In this document: piece after piece, positions 27,326 to 36,261 of the stretch
How the letters are laid out: each line of letters opens with the position of its first letter
How positions within the stretch are numbered: the first letter of the stretch is position 1
Source: Phycisphaeraceae bacterium
GTDB lineage: Bacteria; Planctomycetota; Phycisphaerae; Phycisphaerales; Phycisphaeraceae
DNA length: 51,702 nucleotides
Assembly (NCBI GenBank): GCA_002716625.1
Contig: PBAS01000046.1
Location: 1-51,702, forward strand
Direction of reading: 5' to 3'
Notes under the pieces: model-generated
Told to the model about the DNA's origin: nothing
The model's input: only the letters and a program-made list of their open reading frames with translations
Databases searched by the model: none
Made by a program: the position numbers and the translations under genes

Positions 27326-29059
27326 ATGAGCACAAACCCAGACATCAACCCTATCCAATTCGAGGTCATTCGAAACGCACTCATGGAAATCACTGAGGAG
27401 ATGGCGATCGCATTGCGTCGAAGTGCTTACTCAACAAACATCAAGACACGCGCTGATTTTTCCTGTGCATTCTTCGACCGGCAGTTGCAGGCGGTTGCCC
27501 AGGCATTTACCCAACCGGCCCATCTTGGCTCGCTGTCCGAACTGGTACCGCAGGCCATTAAAACCTACGGACCTGAAAACATGGGACCAGGTGATGCCAT
27601 CTTGACAAATGATCCATATCGCGGTGGGGGCCATCTCAACGACATCACCCTGATCTCACCGGTTTACAGCAACGGCGAACTTCTGGGTTACGTCGCAAAC
27701 CTTGCACATCATGTTGATGTAGGAGGTGGTGCACCAGCCAGTATTGGTGCGTTCCAGGAGGTGTTCCAAGAAGGAATTATTATTCATCCGGTAAAACTCG
27801 TGCACGCCGGCGAAATGATTGATGATGTCATGTCCCTGCTGCTTGCACAGATTCGTTCCAAACGTGAAACAGCCGGTGACTTCAGGGCACAAATAGCCGC
27901 CAACAGAACCGGCGCGCGCCGAGTCGATGAGTTAGTTCAAAGAGTTGGCGCCGATCTAATCACCAGATGCATGAATCAACTGATTGAATATACTGAAACC
28001 CGCACACGTACCGAACTTGCCAGACTTCCCAAGGGCGTGTTTACCGCAGATGGCTGCGTGGACAATGATGGGTTTACTGATAAGCCGGTTAACTTAACTG
28101 CAACGGTAACCCTTGACGACACAGGCATCCTCTTTGATTTCACGGGCTGTGATCCCCAACGCCCTGCTCCGGTCAATTCAACTTATGCCCAGACTTTTGC
28201 CGCCTGTGCTTATGCGATTAAATGCCTGATTGATCCTGATGTACCCGTGAACAGCGGCTTTTACCGCGCGGTACGTCTAATTACCCCCAAAAGCTCAGTG
28301 GTGAATTGCTCCCCACCTGCGCCCGTGGTCGGTGGATGGGAGACACAGGTTCGCTTGAATGAAGTCATCTTCCGAGCCCTGTCATCCGCAGTACCCGACC
28401 AAATTGCGGCAGAAACCAAGGGTATGATGGCCCAGGTGGGATTTGGTGGCATTGACCCCAAAAGTGGAAATCTTTATTCCTATTATGAAACAGTGGCGGG
28501 TGGCTACGGGGCCAGAGCTGCCAGTGATGGTCCCGAGGCAGTACAATGTCATGGTCAGAATACTGAGAATGCCCCCATCGAGGAGATTGAAATCAATTAC
28601 CCAGTTCGAATTGAGCGGTATGAGTTGATTAACGATTCCGAAGGTCCTGGCCGTTTCCGTGGCGGACTGGGATTACAACGCGACTATACATTCCTCAATC
28701 ACGAGGTGAGTTTCACAATTCTTGCAGACCGGGATCGTTGGGGCCCCCGTGGTCTGCTCGGCGGCAAAAGCGGTCTCAAAGCAAGCTACCTGCATAAATC
28801 CAGAAACCAAAAAAGGGCATTAGGATCCAAAACCACCGTTGAATTAATACCGGGTGAAGTAATCAGCTACCGCACCAGTGGGGGTGGAGGTTACGGCCTG
28901 CCATACGACCGTGATCCACAGCACGTACTAGACGATGTGCGCAACGGCAAGGTAAGTGCACAACGTGCACAGCAGATATACGGGGTTGTAATCGATACGA
29001 GCAGATGGGAAGTCAACCAAGTGGACTCCGAGGCGCTGCGATCTGCCGGCAAGGTATAG
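27326..29059 (+). CDS. hyuB: Hydantoinase/oxoprolinase B subunit, copy 2 (tandem paralogue)
   Basis: 577 aa. The ATG follows the TAA of copy 1 with no spacer, so translation is coupled. It is co-linear with copy 1 over the whole length and keeps the same motifs: NDPYRGGGHLNDITLI, AHHVDVGGGAPAS, RSKRETAGDFRAQIA, APVNSTYAQTFAACAYAIKC, NTENAPIEEIEINYP and RTSGGGGYGLP. Most residues match copy 1 by eye, but there are many substitutions throughout, so the duplication is old and both copies look functional. One hyuA gene follows, so the two B subunits may form a mixed complex or serve different substrates. Confidence 0.93.
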   Translation: MSTNPDINPIQFEVIRNALMEITEEMAIALRRSAYSTNIKTRADFSCAFFDRQLQAVAQAFTQPAHLGSLSELVPQAIKTYGPENMGPGDAILTNDPYRGGGHLNDITLISPVYSNGELLGYVANLAHHVDVGGGAPASIGAFQEVFQEGIIIHPVKLVHAGEMIDDVMSLLLAQIRSKRETAGDFRAQIAANRTGARRVDELVQRVGADLITRCMNQLIEYTETRTRTELARLPKGVFTADGCVDNDGFTDKPVNLTATVTLDDTGILFDFTGCDPQRPAPVNSTYAQTFAACAYAIKCLIDPDVPVNSGFYRAVRLITPKSSVVNCSPPAPVVGGWETQVRLNEVIFRALSSAVPDQIAAETKGMMAQVGFGGIDPKSGNLYSYYETVAGGYGARAASDGPEAVQCHGQNTENAPIEEIEINYPVRIERYELINDSEGPGRFRGGLGLQRDYTFLNHEVSFTILADRDRWGPRGLLGGKSGLKASYLHKSRNQKRALGSKTTVELIPGEVISYRTSGGGGYGLPYDRDPQHVLDDVRNGKVSAQRAQQIYGVVIDTSRWEVNQVDSEALRSAGKV

Positions 29060-29067
29060 TACTTGCC

Positions 29068-29107
29068 GATTGGAATGATTGTATTGACGATTTTCCCTTT
29101 TCCAATC
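29068..29107 (+). promoter_or_regulatory. Inverted repeat between hyuB copy 2 and hyuA
   Basis: GATTGGAA (29068-29075) and TTCCAATC (29100-29107) with a 24-nt loop; flanking CC/GG extends the stem with one bulge. It lies in the 155-nt gap before hyuA and may tune the A:B ratio by partial termination or mRNA processing. No U-run follows. Confidence 0.25.
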
Positions 29108-29214
29108 AGGAAAGACATGCAATAGCGAGTGACAATACGTTACCCGCAGAATGGATACCAGATTGATCTCGCCGATTTGATGTCGACCACAAAGGAATAC
29201 CTGCCAGGAGTCAT

Positions 29215-31329
29215 TTGTTTTTGGCCTTTCAGTACCGCCTAGGAATTGATATCGGCGGCACCTTCACCGATGCCACCTTGATCAACGAATTAACCGGCGA
29301 AATCCAGGTCGGCAAGGTTTCTAGTACACCCAGCGACCCATCGCTGGGGTTCCTTGAAGCTGTCCACCGGATGTTACAGAAGTCCAAAATCAATCCGGAA
29401 AAGGTTGGATACATTGTTCACGGCACCACTGTCGCCACCAATTCGATCATCGAGGGGGAAATTGCTCGAACGGGCTTTGTTACCACTGATGGCTTTCGCG
29501 ACATGCTGGAGATCGCCCGACAAGTTCGACCCTCCCTCTATGATCTTCAATTTGAGAAACCCAAGCCGCTGGTTCCCCGGTATTTATGTTTTGGCGTGCC
29601 CGAACGTCTGGATGCCACAGGACAAGTGCTTACTCCGCTTGACGAGGATGCCCTACGGAAAGCAGCCATGTCCATGCGTTGTGAGAAAGTCGAATCGATT
29701 GCGGTCTGTTTCCTTCACTCCTACATCAACCCTGAACACGAAAAACGGGCGGGACAGATATTGGCAGAGGCATTTCCTGATGCCATGATCTCTCTTTCTG
29801 CCGAAGTTGCACCCGAGTTCCGTGAGTACTTACGTGCAAGCACCACCGTGATTAACGCTTGCATTCGACCTGTTGTAGCGCGATACCTGCAGAGTATTGT
29901 CGATCGCCTGACCGCCGAAGGCCTAAAGGGAGAACTCCTGGTCATGCAAAGCAGTGGTGGCGTGCTGACTTTTTCGGCTGCAAGCGAGAAACCCGTGTTC
30001 CTGATCGAGTCCGGCCCGGCCGCCGGTGTCATTTCATCAACTTATCTAGGTGGCGTACTGGGCTATCAAGATGTCATCTCCTTTGATATGGGTGGCACCA
30101 CCGCCAAGGTAGGACTGGTACAGGACGGCACACCTCAAGTCACCAAGGACTACGAGGTTGGCGCAACCGCCCAAGCTGGTATTGGCCGCTCGCGCGGTGC
30201 GGGATATCCCATTCGCACACCAGTCATCGATTTGGTGGAGATCGGTGCCGGCGGAGGATCCATTGCGTGGGTGGATTCCGGCGGTGTCCTGCGTGTTGGT
30301 CGACAAAGTGCAGGTGCGGACCCTGGCCCCGCCTGCTATGGCAAGGGAGGTAAAGAGCCGACCATTACCGACGCCAATCTGGTGCTTGGCCGACTTAATC
30401 CCAGTTATTTTCTCGGCGGTGAGATTCAACTCGATATTGAAGCAGCCCATCGGGCGATCAAGAATCGTTGCGCCGATGCGTTGAAACTGGATGTGGTTCA
30501 GGCGGCACACGGCATCGTGGAAATCGCCAACTCGGCAATGGTCAATGCACTTCGTCTGGTATCCGTTCAGCGAGGATATGACCCGCGGGAGTTTGTTCTG
30601 ATGGGATTCGGCGGGGCGGGCCCCGTGCATGCCAATCGACTGGCAGCAGAAATGCAAATCCCCATCACGATAATCCCCATGAGCCCGGGAACCACCTCCG
30701 CAATGGGCTTGCTGGTGACTGATCTCAAGCATGATTATTCCACGACCATGATCGCCCAGATACACACCGTAAACCCCAACACGCTGGATCAGTCATTTTC
30801 CAATCTGGAAACCCAAGGGCGAGCAAGTCTTGCACGTGAAGGGGTTAAAGAAGAACAGATGCGTTTTGTACGCCAGGCCGACGTTCGTTATGTGGGGCAG
30901 AGTTACGAGTTAACCATACCCCTTCCAAGCCATGAGCTTGACACCACTGAAATCAGCAAGGCACTGGAAAACTTCCACCGGGAACACGATCGCACATACG
31001 GATATAGTGCACCACAAGAGCCCGTTGAACTGGTCAACCTAAGGCTCTCGGCAATTGGCCAAATCACCAAACCCCATCTGCACAAGCTAGACAACAAAAA
31101 CAATGAAATAGGCGATGCCAAGAAGGCGACGCGATCTGTTTACTTTTCTGAAAGCGATGGATTTGTCGAGTGCCCCATTTACGATCGCTATCATCTCGGT
31201 TCCGGCCACAATGTGAAGGGACCGGCCGTGGTCGAAGAGATCGATTCCACGACAGTGATCCACCCTGGATACTACGCTCTTGTCGATGAATTCGGCAACC
31301 TGATGATCGCCGCCCATAAGAATACCTAG
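29215..31329 (+). CDS. hyuA: Hydantoinase/oxoprolinase A subunit
   Basis: 704 aa, typical length. TTG start chosen because GGAG lies four nucleotides upstream and LGIDIGGTFTDATLI begins directly after. ATPase/actin-like motifs are IDIGGTFTDA, HGTTVATNSIIEG, MQSSGGVLTF, ESGPAAGVISS, SFDMGGTTAKVG and EIGAGGGSIAWVDSGG, followed by AGADPGPACYGKGG and FGGAGPVHA. Works with HyuB in ATP-dependent opening of hydantoins, 5-oxoproline or related rings. Gene order FAD oxidoreductase-hyuB-hyuB-hyuA is compatible with opening an N-methylated ring and then oxidising the N-methyl amino acid. The exact substrate is inference. Confidence 0.93.
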   Translation: MFLAFQYRLGIDIGGTFTDATLINELTGEIQVGKVSSTPSDPSLGFLEAVHRMLQKSKINPEKVGYIVHGTTVATNSIIEGEIARTGFVTTDGFRDMLEIARQVRPSLYDLQFEKPKPLVPRYLCFGVPERLDATGQVLTPLDEDALRKAAMSMRCEKVESIAVCFLHSYINPEHEKRAGQILAEAFPDAMISLSAEVAPEFREYLRASTTVINACIRPVVARYLQSIVDRLTAEGLKGELLVMQSSGGVLTFSAASEKPVFLIESGPAAGVISSTYLGGVLGYQDVISFDMGGTTAKVGLVQDGTPQVTKDYEVGATAQAGIGRSRGAGYPIRTPVIDLVEIGAGGGSIAWVDSGGVLRVGRQSAGADPGPACYGKGGKEPTITDANLVLGRLNPSYFLGGEIQLDIEAAHRAIKNRCADALKLDVVQAAHGIVEIANSAMVNALRLVSVQRGYDPREFVLMGFGGAGPVHANRLAAEMQIPITIIPMSPGTTSAMGLLVTDLKHDYSTTMIAQIHTVNPNTLDQSFSNLETQGRASLAREGVKEEQMRFVRQADVRYVGQSYELTIPLPSHELDTTEISKALENFHREHDRTYGYSAPQEPVELVNLRLSAIGQITKPHLHKLDNKNNEIGDAKKATRSVYFSESDGFVECPIYDRYHLGSGHNVKGPAVVEEIDSTTVIHPGYYALVDEFGNLMIAAHKNT

Positions 31330-31360
31330 CCAAACCCGGACTCATCTTCTGCTGACCGTA

Positions 31361-31396
31361 ATCTTTCTGTGCACGAATCACCATTCGCACAAAGAT
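31361..31396. terminator. Bidirectional terminator-like hairpin
   Basis: Between the converging stop codons of hyuA and the C45-type gene. CGAAT/ATTCG with a CACC loop is extended by GTG/CAC and ATCTTT/AAAGAT across small bulges. No clean U-run is present on either strand, so efficiency is uncertain. Confidence 0.4.
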
Positions 31397-31436
31397 CCCC
31401 CGATCATTTTCGCAAAACACATCCGACCAATCGTGA

Positions 31437-32504
31437 TCATTGCGGGTAACAGAATTCTTTATATCCACTTTTATCCAGAGGATGCAGGTAAAGCCGCATC
31501 TTTCGGTCCTTTGCCGTAGCGAATACAACCTGGCATGAAATTATATTCCCGATATTACGGTCAGGCATTTGAAGGATACGCCCTGGGGCATGGACATCAA
31601 ATGAAAAATCAATGAGATCTCGCATCGTCTTCATACGTGAAAAGACGCTTCGAAAATGTGCAAGGTACATCACACGTGCCTGTGAATTGTAGTAGTAATA
31701 GTCCTGCCACCATTGTGGCTCTGCCACACGTGATGGTTTCTGTAGCCTTGGGTGCTGCCAGTGGTTGGTCTCAAGAAGGAGTCCATCTTGCGCTTCACTG
31801 AAAGCAATGTTCTCCGACTCCAGCTCCAAACCCAGGACATTTCCCGCGGCATCAACAGTAACGAGATTCAAGCCTTTTGGCCCGGAGATACGGTATTGTT
31901 CGACAAACCGTCGAACGTCAGCGCAATCACTGCAGTGTTGTGCAAGCAGATGGACGGTGAAGTAAAGGTTGAGATGCTCCGGATTTGAGTCCGGGTTAAA
32001 CCGGCGATGCCCCGAATTGGCCCCCACGAGCAAGCCCGCATCATTAACCGCCCACCCCAACGTCACATGTGTTTCGCTGCCAAGCCCCATGACGCCATGG
32101 GGCTTTGTATCTGGCAGGGTTGAAACAACCGTCGTTTCAACCGTACGCTCCACATGATGGGCGCCCATATCGTTCGTCGACAACATTGCAGGGCCATCGT
32201 CACCCAAAAGAATTCCAAGGGTTGAACATGAATCCATGGCTGGTCCTGTCCAGTGCACATGGCTATGGTACGCGTGCTCCAAGCTTTCCATTCCGGCCGC
32301 TTCACCAAACGCCTCGATCTGTTCGATCAGGTCTGGAAATTCACGCCGCATGAAGGCCAGGTTTTTACGGAAATAGGCATTGCCAAAATCGTATGGCGCA
32401 CGATCCTGCCAAAACTTCAAATAGTCCCTTGCCGCAACGGGGTTTGCTGAACCTTGGGCTTTACCAATCTCCGCAGGACTACCGAGAAATGTATGTACTT
32501 TCAT
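31437..32504 (-). CDS. C45-family (acyl-CoA:6-APA acyltransferase-like) Ntn hydrolase
   Basis: About 355 aa from the ATG at 32504, which has AAGGG eight nucleotides upstream. The fold is recognised from the GSPAEIGKAQG start, the candidate self-cleavage site MDSCSTLGIL (nucleophile Cys about residue 93), MLSTNDMGA, the strand VMGLGSETHVTLGWAVNDAG and LVTVDAAGNVLGLELES. Peptidase C45 proteins cleave themselves before that Cys and then act on amides such as penicillins or other N-acyl compounds. The usual G-C-T around the Cys is S-C-S here. No signal peptide. The physiological substrate is unknown, but amide hydrolysis fits the neighbouring hydantoinase cluster. Confidence 0.75.
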   Translation of the reverse strand: MKVHTFLGSPAEIGKAQGSANPVAARDYLKFWQDRAPYDFGNAYFRKNLAFMRREFPDLIEQIEAFGEAAGMESLEHAYHSHVHWTGPAMDSCSTLGILLGDDGPAMLSTNDMGAHHVERTVETTVVSTLPDTKPHGVMGLGSETHVTLGWAVNDAGLLVGANSGHRRFNPDSNPEHLNLYFTVHLLAQHCSDCADVRRFVEQYRISGPKGLNLVTVDAAGNVLGLELESENIAFSEAQDGLLLETNHWQHPRLQKPSRVAEPQWWQDYYYYNSQARVMYLAHFRSVFSRMKTMRDLIDFSFDVHAPGRILQMPDRNIGNIISCQVVFATAKDRKMRLYLHPLDKSGYKEFCYPQ

Positions 32505-32679
32505 AAAATGACCCTTCCGGGAATACTCAAGTAAATAACCCCATGCGGGCATCGTCTACGCATACGAACATCATCCATGAAGACCAGGCGGATAACCTTA
32601 AGTGTCGCCAAAAAAAAGACCTGATTCATATCCCTTGGAGTCATCGCTAAAAGCTATTGCATTGCTGGGTGCTGACGGT

Positions 32680-32949
32680 CTAGTCAAAAAAAGCTGGTGA
32701 AATGACCATGGTTGGACCATCGGCCTCGAAATTGGGATCATCAACCGACACACAAGTGGCCAGGTCCAGTTGCTTCCAGGGAGATTTCTCTTCATTGCCT
32801 GGCTCGCTGTCGTGAATATATTCAAATGCCGTCGCCGCACATGCTCGAGCCTCCTCCTCTGTTGGGGCGCGAACAATCGCCACCTCACGGTAGGAACTTG
32901 ATTCCCATGCGGGTAATTGCGTATTGGTTGGCTGAAGTCGAAAGAGCAC
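32680..32949 (-). CDS. Small uncharacterised protein
   Basis: 89 aa. GTG start supported by GGGAGGT seven nucleotides upstream, one of the best ribosome sites in the window, so this is probably a real gene. Strand YREVAIVRAPTEEEARACAA is followed by a helix, then SPWKQLDLATCVSVDD and the end DGPTMVISPAFFD, giving an alpha/beta look. No signal or membrane segment. I do not recognise the family. It lies between the SGNH hydrolase gene (33088) and the C45-type gene (32504) on the same strand. Confidence 0.62.
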   Translation of the reverse strand: MLFRLQPTNTQLPAWESSSYREVAIVRAPTEEEARACAATAFEYIHDSEPGNEEKSPWKQLDLATCVSVDDPNFEADGPTMVISPAFFD

Positions 32950-33087
32950 CTTAATTACCTCCCATATTAATCACACGAATAAAAGAAAAGACCATTATAT
33001 GTTTAATCGTAAGCAAGAATGGGGAATACAGCCAGACATATCAACCCAAAACCTAATGACACCTTGCTACCGGCACCAACCATCCGT

Positions 33088-33888
33088 TCAGTACCCGTAA
33101 TCGGCTCGCAATGTGGATTCATCCCGCCACAGGGGACTGTTCTTTTCGGCCACCTTGGTTCTTTTGGCAAGGCACGAACAGTGCTGGGCCAGAACCTCGA
33201 ACATTCTGTTTGCAACAATTCGGTGTCCAAGATCATTTTGATGAACACCGTCGTCATGAACCATCCAGTCAGTATCTCCAATCGCGGCCAACAGATCCGC
33301 ATAGAGACACGCCTGTGTATCCGCCACGCTGGCAATGGCTGCATTGAATTGTGTAAATCTTGCTTGATCTGCATGGCTCCAAGTAGGACCACCCAGCGTA
33401 AAGTCATACATATAGTACGGACCAGGAAGCATGATCACGGGATCAAGGTGTTCACGCACGGAATGCACGATGGCGACCAACTTCTCCTGAAAAAACCCGA
33501 TTGGCGTACCGCCTCGCGCGTCATTGAGCCCGTAGGAAATAACAAGCAGGTCAGGCTGGTGTGCAATGACATGCTTGTCGAGCCTTTCGTCTGCAGCTGG
33601 CTTTCCACTTTTTTCACAGGCCGGACTCTGGGCTGAAATTACGTTGGCACCGATTCCTGAATTGATGACTTTCATGGGTGTCGACTGAAAATCGTTGATC
33701 AACCGTCCCAACAAGGGCACCCAACAACGATCAGGGTCTGTACTCCAGCCACCAGCAGTTGTACTTTCACCCAACGCAACCATGGTTTTAAAGTCATCGC
33801 CACACCAGTCTTTTTTCATGACCTTCTCAATATTCAAACGCGTGCACGTGTCGGGTTTGAAGGTAATCCCGGAACAGTTGAATATCAA
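33088..33888 (-). CDS. SGNH/GDSL-family hydrolase
   Basis: About 266 aa from a TTG at 33888 with GGGAG four nucleotides upstream, 16 nt after the stop of the PEP-CTERM gene; ATG at 33819 is an alternative. SGNH blocks appear in order: VALGESTTAGGW (nucleophile Ser in GES), GIGANVISAQ, VISYGLNDARGG (block III GxND) and DDGVHQNDLGHRI (DxxH). The family cleaves esters or acetyl groups from lipids or polysaccharides. No obvious signal peptide in the chosen frame. Tight spacing suggests co-transcription with the exported PEP-CTERM protein upstream. Substrate unknown. Confidence 0.83.
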   Translation of the reverse strand: MIFNCSGITFKPDTCTRLNIEKVMKKDWCGDDFKTMVALGESTTAGGWSTDPDRCWVPLLGRLINDFQSTPMKVINSGIGANVISAQSPACEKSGKPAADERLDKHVIAHQPDLLVISYGLNDARGGTPIGFFQEKLVAIVHSVREHLDPVIMLPGPYYMYDFTLGGPTWSHADQARFTQFNAAIASVADTQACLYADLLAAIGDTDWMVHDDGVHQNDLGHRIVANRMFEVLAQHCSCLAKRTKVAEKNSPLWRDESTLRADYGY

Positions 33889-33904
33889 TCTGCTCCCTGA
33901 ACAA

Positions 33905-35095
33905 TTAATTCCGACGACGTCGTAACAAGATGGGGCCAACAGCCAGAACCAATAAACCGGCTGGCTCCGGTATCAATACGGTTGGGTCATTCCCGGATTG
34001 CGCCGAAGTCACTGACAGGTTCTGAGCTGCAGCCCAATTCGCCCCAAGAATACCCAAGTCGGCCACATCCACGGTGCCGTCTCCGTTAAAGTCGCCCTGA
34101 TGGAACGTGACCTCTGACAGATTAAAGTGCGCACCCACAATGCCTAGGTCTGCCACATCAATGGCACCATCACCGTTGGCATCACCGGGAATAGGGGAAT
34201 CCCCAGCCAGCACACCCAATAGGATGTTGTCGAACAGTGCATTTTCAAAGGAGATTGCCCCAACCCCCAGTTGCAAGAAATCAACATCGTAAGAACCCGA
34301 CAATGACTGGAAATCTGGGAGCACCAGTTCGTCGTCATGCCACATATCAAGTGTTTGGGATGACGACTTGTAGTGGACTGTCATCGTGCCTTCTTCAAGA
34401 GGTCGGTCAATAATGGTTCCAAATGGCTGCGATTCACTACGGTCCAGCCAAGGACCATGCGACACACGGTATCGGTGCGGCGCACCATTCAGAATAGAAC
34501 TATTGCCATCGCCAGCGCCAAACACTTGGAAGATATCGCCGGTATCTGGAGCCGCCATCTCGAATAACTTGTCACTGCCGTAGGTATCACCAACCAGAAT
34601 TTCAACCTTGAAATCAAACCTCAAAACCCAATCCTTATCCGGATCCATTGCGTGCCCGCGCATCAAAATAGCCGGCGGCTGTTTCTTCATGGTTGTGACC
34701 GCACGAACTCCCGCCCCACCACAGGCACTACCCTGAAATCTGTTGCCGGAATCAAAGACATTGCCCAGGCACCCCCAGGCACCATCATCACTAAATGGTG
34801 AATTAACCAGCGTAAATGCACCCGAAAGAAAACCAAGCGATCCCCATTGATCCGGCGAGAAATCCCAATTATCGCATTCGAGCAGTTCATTATGGTTTTT
34901 GCCACCTGAATCACCCATTCCAGCGCGAACACCATCTTGAGCACAACCAGATTCTATTGTTTGTGGATCACCGGTAAACCGTATATTTAGTCCCGGCTCG
35001 TCATCATCTAGGAACGGTACGGGTGGACCTGCGAACGTGTCGATTGAATTGGCCTGTATTATTAGAAAGGCAAGAATAAATATGCGCCAATTCAT
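33905..35095 (-). CDS. Secreted PEP-CTERM protein with dockerin-like repeats (GPPVPFLD family B, copy 3)
   Basis: 396 aa, ATG at 35095 with GGGAG five nucleotides upstream. Signal peptide residues 1-22 end DTFA; the mature chain begins GPPVPFLDDDEPG. N-domain blocks are GDPQTIESGC and HNELLECDNWDF. The beta-rich part includes DKDWVLRFDFKVE, GTMTVHYKSSSQTLDMW, SLSGSYDVDFLQLGVG and SFENALFDNILLGVL. Dockerin pair GDANGDGAIDVADLGIVGAH and GDFNGDGTVDVADLGILGAN, then IPEPAGLLVLAVGPILLRRR. Compared with the copies at 5455 and 6797 it lacks the CGPQGPG linker before the repeats. Followed closely by the SGNH hydrolase gene. Confidence 0.88.
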   Translation of the reverse strand: MNWRIFILAFLIIQANSIDTFAGPPVPFLDDDEPGLNIRFTGDPQTIESGCAQDGVRAGMGDSGGKNHNELLECDNWDFSPDQWGSLGFLSGAFTLVNSPFSDDGAWGCLGNVFDSGNRFQGSACGGAGVRAVTTMKKQPPAILMRGHAMDPDKDWVLRFDFKVEILVGDTYGSDKLFEMAAPDTGDIFQVFGAGDGNSSILNGAPHRYRVSHGPWLDRSESQPFGTIIDRPLEEGTMTVHYKSSSQTLDMWHDDELVLPDFQSLSGSYDVDFLQLGVGAISFENALFDNILLGVLAGDSPIPGDANGDGAIDVADLGIVGAHFNLSEVTFHQGDFNGDGTVDVADLGILGANWAAAQNLSVTSAQSGNDPTVLIPEPAGLLVLAVGPILLRRRRN

Positions 35096-35261
35096 TGTTT
35101 CTCCCGTAAAACATCTGGCTAGGGTCGAGTAATTGTACCACGCATTCCTTCCGGTTCAGCCATGACATCCTGAAAATAATGCCTTATTTAAATAGCTCGC
35201 AAATAAACGTGCACCTTACGGTCTAATCCTCCCAAAAGTCACGCGCAACCGCAGTCGTCCG

Positions 35262-36203
35262 TCAATCAGGAATACGTTTCACGAAATTCGATCCCGGTTC
35301 CGTCCATCGATGGTCAAAATCCCCCATGTGCCATCTCCTCTGTGTTTGCCATTCCGAATGGCCACCAAGACACACCGCATTGCCCCCCTCAAGATGCCGT
35401 TCACCAATAGGGTAGATCAGTTCATCTCGAAAATCCGGAATCATATCCACCATCCTGCCCGCAACAACCTCGCTTGGTTCGGTTGAATTAATGAGAGGTT
35501 GCGTCCGATTGACCTTGGTCCAGTAATGATAACCCGTATGACTGCTTGGAAGGGTAAATGCATTGTCAGCATGACTGATGATGTTGCTCGGAAACTTGAC
35601 AAATGACTTTTTGCGATAAAACCAACCCTTGGCCTTGCTAGAATCTGTCCATTGGGTTCCAAGAAACCTGTGGTTATAGCCGTAGGCAGCCAGGATGCCG
35701 TGCGTCGAAGCACTCGTACGCGAAGGAATGGGCGCCTTGTCGAATCGCTCATCATCTCGAACCTCGCCCGGATGACTGGGACACCACAAACCCTGTTCCG
35801 TATTGAGAATATCAGCATTCGCGTCACCAGCCGCATCGAGGTACAAGTTCATTACAGCGCCCAGCGTTCTCAGTTTCTTGCCCCACCACCAACTTCCGTC
35901 GGGAGTCACATGCAAATGGGACCGGTGATGATCTTCATACCACGCCTCATAGTATGGCATCCAATCATCCCATTCGTTGATATCGGCCTCCATGGCCACC
36001 CCCATCTGCCGCAAGTTTGTCGCACATACGATCTGTTCGCCCGAAGCTCGTGCTTTTTCAATTGATGGCAACAGCATGGCGATCAAAAGCGAGATGATAG
36101 AGATGACAACCAGCAGTTCGATCAGCGTAAACCCCCTGGCTTTATGCTCTGAAATTCTTGTATCGCTCCTTCCCAAACTATTTCCGAAGAAGACGGCATT
36201 CAT
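35262..36203 (-). CDS. Type II secretion/pilin-like protein with prepilin leader (H-X9-DG-like C-terminus)
   Basis: About 313 aa from the ATG at 36203; an ATG at 36278 would overlap the Rieske gene by 17 nt and give a longer leader. The prepilin cleavage site is RG|FTLIELLVVISIISLL, followed by a helix with the ALLPSIEKAR pattern. The soluble part has many Trp and Tyr (DEWNEWDDWMPYYEAW-like region) and ends with RHLEGGNAVCLGGHSEW, corresponding to the H-X9-DG block of planctomycete pseudopilins with Asp replaced by Gly. A prepilin peptidase would process it at the membrane. Large families of such proteins in Planctomycetota have no known roles. Confidence 0.82.
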   Translation of the reverse strand: MNAVFFGNSLGRSDTRISEHKARGFTLIELLVVISIISLLIAMLLPSIEKARASGEQIVCATNLRQMGVAMEADINEWDDWMPYYEAWYEDHHRSHLHVTPDGSWWWGKKLRTLGAVMNLYLDAAGDANADILNTEQGLWCPSHPGEVRDDERFDKAPIPSRTSASTHGILAAYGYNHRFLGTQWTDSSKAKGWFYRKKSFVKFPSNIISHADNAFTLPSSHTGYHYWTKVNRTQPLINSTEPSEVVAGRMVDMIPDFRDELIYPIGERHLEGGNAVCLGGHSEWQTQRRWHMGDFDHRWTEPGSNFVKRIPD

Positions 36204-36261
36204 TCCAAACTCATGGAGTGCCTTGCTGGATAAACATTTCCCATCCCCGAGTATGGTCACA

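Noticed and set aside
30046-30765. 239-codon minus-strand ORF
   Set aside because: Antisense to hyuA, which has all its motifs; codon pattern is a shadow.
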